A DNA stretch of 64,000 nt. Origin: Rhizorhabdus wittichii RW1. Lineage in GTDB: Bacteria > Pseudomonadota > Alphaproteobacteria > Sphingomonadales > Sphingomonadaceae. The notes below the pieces were generated by a model, which saw only the letters and a program-made list of their open reading frames with translations, made no database searches and was not told the origin of the DNA. Shown here piece by piece: positions 48,506 through 56,680 of the stretch. The stretch lies in contig CP000699.1 in NCBI GenBank assembly GCA_000016765.1, positions 4,405,501 to 4,469,500 of the forward strand. The letters are read 5' to 3'. A program made the translations under genes and the position numbers. How positions within the stretch are numbered: the first letter of the stretch is position 1; every line of letters starts with the position of its first letter.

Positions 48506-49040
48506 CGCCCTGCTGGCCCATATATTTGCCGGCGCGGTCGGCATAGCTGATCTCGCAGGGCTCGTTGCCCTGGAGGAACAGGAACTGGCAGGCGCCCTCG
48601 TTCGCGTAGATCTTGGCGGGGAGCGGGGTGGTGTTCGAGAATTCGAGCGTGACATGGCCTTCCCAGCCCGGTTCGAGCGGGGTCACGTTGACGATGATGC
48701 CGCAGCGCGCATAGGTCGACTTGCCGAGGCAGATGACGAGCACGTCGCGCGGCACCCGGAAATATTCGACGGTGCGCGCCAGCGCGAAACTGTTCGGCGG
48801 GATGATGCAGACGTCGGTCTCGCGGTCGACGAAGCTGTTCGACGCGAAGTCCTTCGGGTCGACCGTTGCCGAATCGACATTGGTGAAGATCTTGAACTCG
48901 GGCGCCACGCGGGCGTCATAGCCATAGGAGGAGAGGCCGTAGCTGATGCAGCCGTCGCGCCGCTGCGCCTCGACGAACGGCTCGATCATCCCGTTCTTCG
49001 TCGCCTGTTCGCGGATCCACTTGTCCGACATGATCGTCAT
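48486..49040 (-). CDS. dcd: dCTP deaminase
   Basis: A 184-residue enzyme converting dCTP to dUTP, part of dTTP synthesis. Motifs: [61 protein letters not shown] (nucleotide-binding) and [19 protein letters not shown] with the catalytic Glu. The length matches alphaproteobacterial Dcd proteins beginning [10 protein letters not shown]. It is next to cytidine deaminase, also a pyrimidine enzyme. Confidence 0.95.
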   Translation of the reverse strand: MTIMSDKWIREQATKNGMIEPFVEAQRRDGCISYGLSSYGYDARVAPEFKIFTNVDSATVDPKDFASNSFVDRETDVCIIPPNSFALARTVEYFRVPRDVLVICLGKSTYARCGIIVNVTPLEPGWEGHVTLEFSNTTPLPAKIYANEGACQFLFLQGNEPCEISYADRAGKYMGQQGVTLPRL

Positions 49041-49171
49041 TCGGCTTTAATCCCCCAATGAAACCGCTCATCCTGAGGAGAGGCTGAGCTTGGCGAAGCC
49101 TCGTCTCGAAGGATCCCTCGAGATGCCATTTCGCCTTCGCTCAATGGCTCCTCAGGACGAGCGGGTAAAGA

Positions 49172-49645
49172 TCAATCCCCAAGTCCCAGATCGGCCGGCC
49201 CGAAGGCATGCGGCAGCAGCTCCGATGCCCGAAACCAGGCGAAGGCGCCACCGTCGGCCGATCCGCAATAGATGTCGATGTCGTGGCCGCCGAGCTGGGC
49301 GGCCTCGTTGATGATCTGGCGGCAGCGGCCGCACGGCGTGACCAGCGCCGATCCGGCGATCGACCCGTCGCTTTCGAGCCGTCCGCCGGTGACGCCGATC
49401 GCGACCACGTCGCGCAGATGGCCCTCGCTGTTCGCGGTCGCCAGCGCCACCGTCTCGGCACAGAGCGACAGCCCGTAGCTGGCATTCTCGAAATTGGCGC
49501 CGGTGACGATCCGGCCGTCGGCGAGCAGCACCGCCGCGCCGACGCCGAAGCGCGAATAGGGGGCATGGGCGTTGGCCGCCACCCCGCGCGCCGCGTCGAT
49601 CAGGACGCGGCCGGCCACCTCGCGCATGTCGACCGGTTCAGCCAC
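49172..49645 (-). CDS. cdd: cytidine deaminase
   Basis: A 157-residue zinc enzyme that deaminates (deoxy)cytidine for salvage. Zinc ligands and catalytic Glu: LCAETVALATA (CAE) and TPCGRCRQIINE (PCxxC). Substrate-binding FENASYGLSLC is intact. The start is GTG inside GTGGCTGA, overlapping the stop of the UPF0262 gene by 8 bases, so the two are coupled. Confidence 0.95.
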   Translation of the reverse strand: MAEPVDMREVAGRVLIDAARGVAANAHAPYSRFGVGAAVLLADGRIVTGANFENASYGLSLCAETVALATANSEGHLRDVVAIGVTGGRLESDGSIAGSALVTPCGRCRQIINEAAQLGGHDIDIYCGSADGGAFAWFRASELLPHAFGPADLGLGD

Positions 49646-50120
49646 GGATGTGCAGCACGCAGATCAGCGTGAAGAGCCGGCGGGCGGTGTCGAAGTCGAC
49701 CTCGATCTTGCCTTCCAGCCGCTCCTTGAGGAGCTGCGCCGCATCGTTGTGGATGCCGCGCCGGGCCATGTCGACCGTCTCGATCTGCTGCGCGGTCGAG
49801 GTCCGGATCGCCTGGAAATAGCTGTCGCAGATCGCGAAATAATCCTTGATCGGCCGGCGGAAGCTGGCGAGCCCGAGGACCAGTGTTTCGAGCAGGTCGC
49901 TGGAGTCGGCGTGGACGTCGATCGCCAGCCGCCCCTCCTCGACCCTGAGCTTGACCCGATAGGGGCCGGCATAGTCCTGGGGATAGGCGCGCAAGGGCTT
50001 GAAATGATTGCCCTCGAGCAGGTCGAAGATGGCGACGCGCCGCTCCTGCTCGACATCGGCATTGCGCCAGATGATCGTCTTCTCGTCGAGATCGATGGCG
50101 ATGATGCGCGGATCGGACAT
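49638..50120 (-). CDS. UPF0262 family protein
   Basis: A 160-residue protein from ATG 50120. It begins RIIAIDLDEKTIIWRNADVEQERRVAIFDL (here split into the two halves IIAIDLDEKTIIWRN and EQERRVAIFDLLEGNHF) and contains GPYRVKLRVEEGRLAID and SFRRPIKDYFAICDSYFQAI, the hallmark of this alphaproteobacterial family. Function unknown. It is translationally coupled to cdd downstream. Confidence 0.9.
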   Translation of the reverse strand: MSDPRIIAIDLDEKTIIWRNADVEQERRVAIFDLLEGNHFKPLRAYPQDYAGPYRVKLRVEEGRLAIDVHADSSDLLETLVLGLASFRRPIKDYFAICDSYFQAIRTSTAQQIETVDMARRGIHNDAAQLLKERLEGKIEVDFDTARRLFTLICVLHIRG

Positions 50121-50159
50121 TGTCTCGGCCTTAGCCTTGGCGGAGCCGCTTGGCAAAGT

Positions 50160-50194
50160 GAAGCATGCAGATCCTTGGGGGGTCTGCATGCTTC
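50160..50194 (-). repeat. perfect 12-bp inverted repeat downstream of the EmrA-like gene
   Basis: GAAGCATGCAGA (50160-50171) and TCTGCATGCTTC (50183-50194) form a perfect 12-bp stem around an 11-base loop. It sits 23-57 bases past the adaptor gene stop and 40-74 bases before the UPF0262 start. No T-run follows. It shares TGCATGCTT with the MarR promoter region (51732-51740), so it could be a second regulator site instead of a terminator. Confidence 0.6.
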
Positions 50195-50216
50195 CAGTTG
50201 GCCTCGGGGGAGGAAC

Positions 50217-51266
50217 TCAATCGGCGACGTGTACCGTGACATGGGCGCTCCAGCCGGCGACGAGCGGACGGTCGAGCCGGTCGTCGATCTGGATGCGGAC
50301 GGGGACGCGCTGGGTGACCTTCACCCAGTTGCCGGTCGCATTCTGCGGCGGCAGCAGGGAGAATTGCGAGCCGGTGCCGGCGTTGATGCCGATCACATGG
50401 CCCTTGATGGTCCGGCCGGGAATGGCGTCGAGCTCGATGTCCGCGCGCTGGCCGATGCGGACCTTGTCGAGCTGGGTTTCCTTGAAATTGGCGTCGATCC
50501 AATAGCCCTGGTTGCTGACGACGTTGACCATCGGCAGCATCTGGATCGCCATGGTGCCGGGCTGGAGCTTGTCGGCCTGGCTGATCCGGCCCTCGATCGG
50601 CGCGCGGATCTCGGTGCGGGCGAGGTCGAGCGCGGCCTTGTCGCGCGCGGCGATCGCGGCCTCGATCTGCGGGTGGCCGCCGTTGCGCGACGTCCCGATC
50701 ACGGCGCGCGCCGATTCGGCTTCGGACCTGGCCGAGGCCTGCTGCGCCTGCGCGGCGGCGAGCGCGGCCTTGGCGGCGTCGAAGGCGGCGCGGGTGGTGA
50801 AGCCGCGCGCGAGCAGCTCCTGCTGCCGGGCGAAGGTGTCGCGGGCGAGGCTGACGTCCGACAGGCTCTTGGCGGTGTCGGCCTGCTTGGCGTGATAGGT
50901 GCTCTCGAGCTGGGCGACGGTCAGCTCGGCATTGCCGACCGCGGCCTCGGCCTGCATCAGCGCGATGCGATAGGGCTGGGGGTCGACGCGGAAGAGCAGG
51001 TCGCCCTTCTTCACGAGCTGGTTCTCGCTCACATAGACGTCGGTGATGCGGCCGGCGACCTCGGCGCTGACCTCCACGACATGGGCGTTGACCTGGGCAT
51101 TGTCGGTCGAGACGGTCCGGCCGCCGGTGAGCCACAGATAGAGGCCGGTCGCGAGCAGCAGCGCCGGCACCGACAGCATCGCCGCGAGCCGCCCCAGCCG
51201 CCGCTCGCCGTCCAGGGCCGGCGCGGCGACCCCGGCGTCGCCGGTGATCGATCGCATCTCGTTCAT
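50217..51266 (-). CDS. EmrA/HlyD-type membrane-fusion (adaptor) protein
   Basis: A 349-residue periplasmic adaptor: one N-terminal membrane segment (LSVPALLLATGLYLWLTGG), then the HlyD/EmrA barrel-sandwich domain (TDNAQVNAHVVEVSAEVAGR), a coiled-coil hairpin, and DKLQPGTMAIQMLPMVNV with GYWIDANFKETQLDKVRIGQ. The start overlaps the marR stop (ATGA). No MFS (EmrB) permease or outer-membrane factor is encoded next to it; UPF0262 follows. It is thus an orphan adaptor or uses a remote pump. Confidence 0.9.
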   Translation of the reverse strand: MNEMRSITGDAGVAAPALDGERRLGRLAAMLSVPALLLATGLYLWLTGGRTVSTDNAQVNAHVVEVSAEVAGRITDVYVSENQLVKKGDLLFRVDPQPYRIALMQAEAAVGNAELTVAQLESTYHAKQADTAKSLSDVSLARDTFARQQELLARGFTTRAAFDAAKAALAAAQAQQASARSEAESARAVIGTSRNGGHPQIEAAIAARDKAALDLARTEIRAPIEGRISQADKLQPGTMAIQMLPMVNVVSNQGYWIDANFKETQLDKVRIGQRADIELDAIPGRTIKGHVIGINAGTGSQFSLLPPQNATGNWVKVTQRVPVRIQIDDRLDRPLVAGWSAHVTVHVAD

Positions 51267-51736
51267 TGCCGGCGCTCCGCCGCCAGCAGCGCATCGCTCC
51301 GCTCGTCCTGTTCGCGGAAATGATCGCGGACGATGGTGAGCAGGTCGGTGAGCGTCGCCCGCTGCCCGGCGTCGAGCGGGGCGAGCAGATTGTCCTCCAT
51401 CTCGTTGGCGATGTCGGTCAGCTCGTCGACCAGCGGGGCGGCCTTGTCGGTCAGGTAGAGCCGCCAGACGCGGCGGTCGGCGGGGTCGGCGCGCCGTTCG
51501 ACCAGCCCGCCCTCGGATAGCCGGTCGACCATGCGGCACAGGGTGATCCGCTCGACGTCGAGCATCTCCGCGACCTCGCTCTGGGTCGGGCCGTCGGAGC
51601 GGTCGAGATAGAGGAGCACGCGCCATTGGGCGCGGGTCAGCCCGCGCGACCGGGCGCGCGCGTCGAACCAATAGCGGGACTGGCGCGCGATATCGTGCAT
51701 CAGAAAGGAAACGCGGCGACTCAATTCTGTATGCAT
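51263..51736 (-). CDS. MarR-family transcriptional regulator
   Basis: From ATG 51736, 157 residues. Winged-helix domain: LTRAQWRVLLYLDRSDGPTQ, EVAEMLDVERITLCRMVDRL (recognition helix) and VERRADPADRRVWRLYLTDKA (wing). Upstream is an inverted repeat abutting a TATAAT box, consistent with autorepression. It is coupled to the EmrA-like adaptor gene, which it probably controls in response to a toxic small molecule. Confidence 0.93.
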   Translation of the reverse strand: MHTELSRRVSFLMHDIARQSRYWFDARARSRGLTRAQWRVLLYLDRSDGPTQSEVAEMLDVERITLCRMVDRLSEGGLVERRADPADRRVWRLYLTDKAAPLVDELTDIANEMEDNLLAPLDAGQRATLTDLLTIVRDHFREQDERSDALLAAERRQ

Positions 51737-51751
51737 GCTTACATTGTGGAT

Positions 51752-51782
51752 GCTTGCTGTATGTATTGCAAGCGGGATTATA
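51752..51782 (-). promoter_or_regulatory. marR promoter with overlapping operator-like inverted repeat
   Basis: On the minus strand a perfect -10 box TATAAT (51777-51782) is followed after three bases by GCTTGC-N10-GCAAGC (51752-51773), placing the palindrome over the predicted transcription start, as for many MarR operators. The -35 region is poor. The same region must also contain the dnaB promoter on the other strand. Confidence 0.6.
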
Positions 51783-51855
51783 TCCACAGATCGACCCCCC
51801 GAACTTTTACGGAGAGGCGCTTGCGGCGGAGCGCCCGGGCGGGGATAATCGCGCC

Positions 51856-53370
51856 ATGGTCGAGCCTGTATCCATCCTGCCGCCCGCGCCGGGCGAGCCG
51901 CCCGCCTTGCCGCACAACGTCGAGGCGGAAGCCGCGCTGCTCGGCGCGATGATGCTCGACAACCGCATCGTCGAGGACATTCAGATCAGGCTCCGGCCCG
52001 AGCATTTCTTCGAGCCGCTGCACGGCCGGGTCTATGAGGCGATCCTGCGGATGCTCGATCGCAACATGCTGGCGACGCCGGTGACGCTGCGCCCGATGTT
52101 CGAGGGCGACGCCAGCATGCGCGAGCTGGGCGGCCCGGCCTATCTGGCGCAGCTCACCGGCAGCGGCGCGGCGCTGATCGGCGCGCGCGACTTCGCCAAC
52201 CAGATCTACGACCTCGCCCTGCTGCGCGCGCTCGTCGCGGTCGGCCGCGGCATGGTCGAGGGCGCGCTCGACACGTCGGAGGAGGTCGATCCCAAATCGC
52301 AGATCGAGCAGGCCGAGATCGCGCTCTACAAGGTCGCCGAGGAAGGCGGCGAGGAGGGCAGCGTCAAGAGCTTCGGCCAGGCGACCAAGATCGTCATCGA
52401 GACCGCCAGCGCCGCGCTCAACTCGGGCGGCCATGTCGCCGGCCTCACCACCGGGCTCGAACGGCTCAACGCCAAGATCGGCGGCCTGCACCCGTCCGAC
52501 CTGATCATCCTCGCCGGCCGTCCGGGCATGGGCAAGACCTCGCTCGCCACCAACATCGCGTTCAACGTCGCGCAGCGCTACATCCGCGACCAGCAGGACG
52601 GCATCGCCCATACGGTGGGGGCGCCGGTCGCCTTCTTCAGCCTCGAAATGTCGGCGGACCAGCTCGCCGGCCGCGTGTTGTCGGAACAGGCCGAGATCAG
52701 CTCCGAGCAGATCCGCATGGGCAAGATGAGCCATGCCGAGTTCGCCACCTTCGCGCGCGCGGCGCAGGACCTCGAGAACCTGCCGCTCTACATCGACGAC
52801 ACCCCCGGCCTGACGATCGCCGCGCTGCGCACCCGCGCGCGGCGGCTGAAGCGGCAGCGGGGGATCGGCTGCATCATGGTCGACTATCTCCAGCTCCTCC
52901 AGGGATCGGGGCGCAACTCGGACGGCAACCGCGTGCAGGAGATCTCGGAGATCAGCCGCGGCCTCAAGACGCTGGCCAAGGAGCTGAGCGTGCCCGTCAT
53001 CGCGCTGTCGCAGCTCAGCCGCGCGGTCGAGCAGCGCGAGAACAAGAAGCCGGTGCTGTCGGACCTGCGCGAATCGGGCTCGATCGAGCAGGACGCCGAC
53101 ATGGTCTGGTTCGTCTATCGCGAGGATTACTACCTCAACCTGATCCGCCCCAAGGAGGCCTCGATCGAGGCCGGCGACAGCGCGGTCGAGGTGACCGCCT
53201 TCGAGGAATGGAAGATCAAGATGGAGCGCGCCCACAACCGCGCCGAACTGGTCATCGCCAAGCAGCGCCATGGCTCGACCGGCACGATCCCGCTCAAGTT
53301 CGAGGCCCGCTTCACCAAATTCTCCGACCTCGCGGACGATTATTACGGCACCACCGACTTCGACGATTGA
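51856..53370 (+). CDS. dnaB: replicative DNA helicase DnaB
   Basis: A 504-residue hexameric helicase. N-terminal domain PHNVEAEAALLGAMMLDNRI; RecA-like domain with Walker A LAGRPGMGKTSLATNIA, Walker B IGCIMVDYLQLLQG, and VIALSQLSRAVEQRENKKP with DLRESGSIEQDADMVWFVYR. ATG at 51856; an in-frame extension to 51754 runs into the divergent marR control region and lacks homology. Transcribed away from marR. Confidence 0.96.
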   Translation: MVEPVSILPPAPGEPPALPHNVEAEAALLGAMMLDNRIVEDIQIRLRPEHFFEPLHGRVYEAILRMLDRNMLATPVTLRPMFEGDASMRELGGPAYLAQLTGSGAALIGARDFANQIYDLALLRALVAVGRGMVEGALDTSEEVDPKSQIEQAEIALYKVAEEGGEEGSVKSFGQATKIVIETASAALNSGGHVAGLTTGLERLNAKIGGLHPSDLIILAGRPGMGKTSLATNIAFNVAQRYIRDQQDGIAHTVGAPVAFFSLEMSADQLAGRVLSEQAEISSEQIRMGKMSHAEFATFARAAQDLENLPLYIDDTPGLTIAALRTRARRLKRQRGIGCIMVDYLQLLQGSGRNSDGNRVQEISEISRGLKTLAKELSVPVIALSQLSRAVEQRENKKPVLSDLRESGSIEQDADMVWFVYREDYYLNLIRPKEASIEAGDSAVEVTAFEEWKIKMERAHNRAELVIAKQRHGSTGTIPLKFEARFTKFSDLADDYYGTTDFDD

Positions 53371-53457
53371 CGGGTGCTCGACAAGCCTGCCGATTCGTGA
53401 TCTTCTCCCCTCCAGGCATCCGCAAGAAGCGGGCTCAGGTGGGGAGAGGGTGCGATC

Positions 53458-53559
53458 ATGGAGCGCATCGATCATGTCATGGACCGCGTCCTTACGACGG
53501 CGGTCCTCTGCGTGCCGTTCTACGTCATCTACAAGCTGGGGCTATTCCTGATCGAATAG
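53458..53559 (+). CDS. 33-residue putative membrane peptide
   Basis: ATG 53458 to TAG 53559 follows a strong ribosome-binding stretch (GGGGAGAGGG, 53440-53449). The product begins MERIDHVMDRVLTT and continues into one hydrophobic helix (AVLCVPFYVIYKLGLFLIE). It sits 87 bases downstream of dnaB and is convergent with cysH. A charged head followed by a single membrane helix is typical of real small membrane proteins. Function unknown. Confidence 0.55.
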   Translation: MERIDHVMDRVLTTAVLCVPFYVIYKLGLFLIE

Positions 53560-53574
53560 TCCCCCTCCGTCCGG

Positions 53575-54339
53575 TCAGAAGACGGGTTCCTCGCCCGGGC
53601 GGACGATCGGCTCGCCGTGGATGCCGCATTCGACCTTGTCCCAGCCGCGCCAGCGGCCGGCCCGCGGGTCCTCGCCCGGCTTGACCACGCTGGTGCACGG
53701 CGCGCAGCCGATCGACAGATAGCCCTGCGCCTCGAGCGGGTGGCGCGGCAGGTCGCGCGCCTCGAACCAGCGGTCGAGATCGGCCTTGGCCCAGTCGGCG
53801 AGCGGGTTGAACTTGATCCGGTCGCCGTCGAGCTCGAAGCGGGCGATGCCCGATCGGGTGGAGGCCTGGAAGCCCTTGCGGCCGGTGATCGACGCGTCGA
53901 AATCCTTCATCGCCGCCGCCAGCGGCAGCACCTTGCGGATCTCGCAGCAGCCGTCGGGATCATAGGACCAGCGCAGCCCGGTGCCGTCCTTCGCCGCGAT
54001 CGTCGCCGCCTCGGGGGCGACGACGCGGATGCCGGTCAGCCCGAGCCGCGCGACCAGCGTGTCGCGATAGGCGAGCGTCTCCGGGAACATCTTGCCGGTG
54101 TCGAGGAAGATCACCGGGATCGCCGGATCGACCGCGGCGACGAGATCGAGCAGCACCGCCGATTCGGCCCCGAAGGAGGAGACCACGGCGACGCGGCCGA
54201 GCAGCCCCTCCTCCAGCACCGCCCGGATCACGTCCTGCGTCGCGACGCCCTCGAAGCGCGCGTTGAGGCGCGCGACGTCGGCGGCGGTGAAGCGCGGGGC
54301 GGTGTCGATCCGGTCGATGCGGCGGGCCGGTTCAGCCAT
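53575..54339 (-). CDS. cysH: adenylyl-sulfate (APS/PAPS) reductase
   Basis: A 254-residue thioredoxin-dependent reductase making sulfite for cysteine synthesis. It has the PP-loop-like VVSSFGAESAVLLDLV, and the four iron-sulfur cysteines: Cys131-Cys132 (DGCCEIRKV) and Cys212/Cys215 (SIGCAPCTS), plus the catalytic ECGIHG (Cys238). The CC...CxxC set indicates a [4Fe-4S] enzyme that uses APS. The ATG overlaps the preceding stop in ATGGCTGA. Confidence 0.95.
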   Translation of the reverse strand: MAEPARRIDRIDTAPRFTAADVARLNARFEGVATQDVIRAVLEEGLLGRVAVVSSFGAESAVLLDLVAAVDPAIPVIFLDTGKMFPETLAYRDTLVARLGLTGIRVVAPEAATIAAKDGTGLRWSYDPDGCCEIRKVLPLAAAMKDFDASITGRKGFQASTRSGIARFELDGDRIKFNPLADWAKADLDRWFEARDLPRHPLEAQGYLSIGCAPCTSVVKPGEDPRAGRWRGWDKVECGIHGEPIVRPGEEPVF

Positions 54340-54757
54340 GCCGTTTCGCCCAGACGGGCGTGAGGCCGTCGGCGGCCTGCTGATAGACGGCGGGGAAGAC
54401 GGTCATCGCGCGCTCGGCCGCCGCCGGATCGATCGGATGATCGGGGGCGAAGGAGTCGAAGCCGCAGCGGCGCATGAACAGCAGCTGGTCGAGCAGCACG
54501 TCGCCGACCGCCTTGATCTCGCCCTTGTAGCCGGCCTCGCGCAGGATCCGCGCGGAGGAATAGCCGCGCCCGTCGCGGAAGCGCGGGAAATCGATCTCGA
54601 CCAGGCGAAGCCGGTCGAGCACCGGCACCAGCCGGCGCACGTCCTCGCCCGCTTCGATCCGCACCGAGGTCGCGTCGGGCTGGTCGAGGAAGGCGTCGAG
54701 GGTCACCGCCGGCTCGTCGGCCGGCTCGTCGTCGCGATAGCGCAGCGGCTCAGCCAT
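54332..54757 (-). CDS. DUF934 family protein of the sulfite reduction operon
   Basis: A 141-residue protein between cysI and cysH, overlapping each by 8 bases with the octamer ATGGCTGA. Motifs: LRLVEIDFPRFRDGRGYSSA and LREAGYKGEIKAVGDVLLDQ, then FMRRCGFDSF, characteristic of DUF934. The family is consistently linked to assimilatory sulfite reductase and is thought to assist it, possibly as an electron-transfer or assembly factor. No cofactor motif is visible. Confidence 0.9.
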   Translation of the reverse strand: MAEPLRYRDDEPADEPAVTLDAFLDQPDATSVRIEAGEDVRRLVPVLDRLRLVEIDFPRFRDGRGYSSARILREAGYKGEIKAVGDVLLDQLLFMRRCGFDSFAPDHPIDPAAAERAMTVFPAVYQQAADGLTPVWAKRHG

Positions 54758-56384
54758 AGATCGCCTCCTTGAACGGCTCGAAGCCGACGCGGCGATAGGT
54801 GTCGAGGAAGCGCTCGCCGTCCGCGCGCACCTCGCGATATTTGTCGATGGTCCGCTCGATCGCGTTGACCACGCCGTCCTCGTCGAAGCCGGGGCCGGTG
54901 ATCTTGGCGAGCGCCGCGTCCTCCGCGCCCGATCCGCCGAGCAGGAGCTGGTAATTCTCCGTGCCCTTGCGGTCGACGCCGAGGATGCCGATGTGGCCGA
55001 CATGGTGGTGGCCGCAGGCGTTGATGCAGCCCGATATCTTGATCTTCAGCTCGCCCAGGTCGCGCTGCACGTCATAGTCGGCGAAGCGCTCGGCCAGCTT
55101 CTGCGCGAGCGGAAGCGAGCGGGCGTTGGCCAGGGTGCAATAGTCGAGCCCCGGGCAGGCGATGATGTCGGTGACGAGGTCGAGGCTCGCCGTCGCCAGG
55201 TCGGCGTCGCGCAGGGCCTGCCACACCATATGGAGATCGGCCTTGCGGATGTGCGGCAGGACGAGGTTCTGCGCATGGGTCGAGCGCAGGTCGTCGAGGC
55301 TGTAGCGCTCGGCGAGGTCGGCGACGACGTCCATCTGGTCGGCGCTGATGTCGCCCGGCGTCTCGCCGACCTTCTTCAGGCTGATCGTGGCGATCGCATA
55401 GCCCGGCTGCTTGTGGGCATGGACGTTGTGCTTCACCCAGCGGGCGAAGTCGGGATCGGACAGGTCGAGATCGTCGCTCAGCCCCGTCTCGAACGCCGGC
55501 GGCGCGAAATAGGCGGCGATGCGCTCGAATTCCTTCATCGGAATATCGTCCATCTGCGGCTGGATCGCCTGCCACTCCTCCTCGACCTGGCGCGTGAACT
55601 CCTCGGCGCCGAGATCGTGGACGAGGATCTTGATCCGCTGCTTGTGGATGTTGTCGCGGCGGCCGTTGCGGTTCCACACGCGCAGGATCGCCTCGAGATA
55701 GGAGCAGATCCGGTTGGCCGGCAGGAAGGGGCGGATCAGCGAGGCGACGAAGGGGGTGCGCCCCATGCCGCCGCCGACATGGACCTCGAACCCCATCTCG
55801 CCCGCGTCGTTGCGGAGGATACGGAGGCCGACGTCGTGCAGCTTGATCGCGGCGCGGTCCTGTTCCGACGCGATCAGGCCGATCTTGAACTTGCGCGGCA
55901 GATAGCTGAACTCGGGGTGGAAGGTGGTGTACTGGCGCAGCAGCTCCGCCCAGGGGCGCGGATCGCAGATCTCGTCGGCGGCGGCGCCGGCGAACTGGTC
56001 GGCCGAGATGTTGCGGATGCTCTCCCCGCTGGTCTGGATCGCGTGCATCTCGACCTTCGCCAGCTCGGCGAGGATGTCGGGGGTCTGGTCGAGCTTGATC
56101 CAGTGATATTGGAGGTTCTGGCGCGTGGTGAAGTGGCCGTAGCCGCGGTCATATTCCCGCGCGATCCGCGCCAGCGTGCGCATCTGCAGCGCGTTGAACG
56201 TGCCATAGGGGATGGCGACGCGCAGCATATAGGCGTGGAGCTGGAGATAGAGGCCGTTCTTGAGGCGCAGCGGCTTGAACTGGTCGTCGTTCATCTCGCC
56301 GGCGATGCGGCGGGCGACCTGGTCGCGGAATTCCTCGACGCGGGCATCGACGATCGCCTGGTCGTAATTGTCGTAACGGTACAT
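54750..56384 (-). CDS. cysI: assimilatory nitrite/sulfite reductase, siroheme and [4Fe-4S]
   Basis: A 544-residue enzyme reducing sulfite to sulfide (six electrons). The ferredoxin-like half repeats include RGYGHFTTRQNLQYHWI, and the siroheme/iron-sulfur site has CPGLDYCTLANARS and KISGCINACGHHHVGHIG. This matches the CysI/NirA-type hemoprotein. It lies between DUF2849 and DUF934 in the coupled order cobA-DUF2849-cysI-DUF934-cysH, so siroheme synthesis and its user are co-expressed. Confidence 0.95.
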   Translation of the reverse strand: MYRYDNYDQAIVDARVEEFRDQVARRIAGEMNDDQFKPLRLKNGLYLQLHAYMLRVAIPYGTFNALQMRTLARIAREYDRGYGHFTTRQNLQYHWIKLDQTPDILAELAKVEMHAIQTSGESIRNISADQFAGAAADEICDPRPWAELLRQYTTFHPEFSYLPRKFKIGLIASEQDRAAIKLHDVGLRILRNDAGEMGFEVHVGGGMGRTPFVASLIRPFLPANRICSYLEAILRVWNRNGRRDNIHKQRIKILVHDLGAEEFTRQVEEEWQAIQPQMDDIPMKEFERIAAYFAPPAFETGLSDDLDLSDPDFARWVKHNVHAHKQPGYAIATISLKKVGETPGDISADQMDVVADLAERYSLDDLRSTHAQNLVLPHIRKADLHMVWQALRDADLATASLDLVTDIIACPGLDYCTLANARSLPLAQKLAERFADYDVQRDLGELKIKISGCINACGHHHVGHIGILGVDRKGTENYQLLLGGSGAEDAALAKITGPGFDEDGVVNAIERTIDKYREVRADGERFLDTYRRVGFEPFKEAIYG

Positions 56385-56680
56385 CAGATCACCCAATTGC
56401 CGGCGTCGTGGTCGACGGGTTTCAGCGACAGGTCGAGACGGACGGTCGGGCCGAGCGCCCGGATCCGATCCTTGATATGGGCGGGGCGTGGCCCCTCGGG
56501 CGTCGGCGTCGCCTCGACGACATAGCCGCCGTTGACGCGCTGCGCGGCGGTCTCGGCGGCGATCAGCGTGTCGCCGGTCTCGCCGACGTCGACCGCGTCC
56601 TCGATATGGCGCGACCAGCCGTCGCCGGCCCACCAGATCACCGCCCCGGACTTGAGATCGTTGCCCGTCACCACCTTCAA
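56384..56680 (-). CDS. DUF2849 family protein
   Basis: 98 residues from a TTG at 56680 with GGAGG seven bases upstream. The TTG overlaps the cobA stop (TTGA), and the gene's own stop overlaps cysI by one base (TGATG). It reads KVVTGNDLKSGAVIWWAGDGW and AQRVNGGYVVEATPTPEG, typical of DUF2849, a small alphaproteobacterial family always beside sulfite reductase. Its function is not established. Confidence 0.88.
   Translation of the reverse strand: MKVVTGNDLKSGAVIWWAGDGWSRHIEDAVDVGETGDTLIAAETAAQRVNGGYVVEATPTPEGPRPAHIKDRIRALGPTVRLDLSLKPVDHDAGNWVI

Noticed and set aside
51778-53475. 565-codon minus-strand frame opposite dnaB
   Set aside because: Antisense shadow of dnaB with no motifs of its own.
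53270-53551. 93-codon plus-strand frame at the dnaB 3' end
   Set aside because: Out-of-frame Ser/Arg-rich shadow overlapping dnaB; the 33-codon frame in the same region is better supported.
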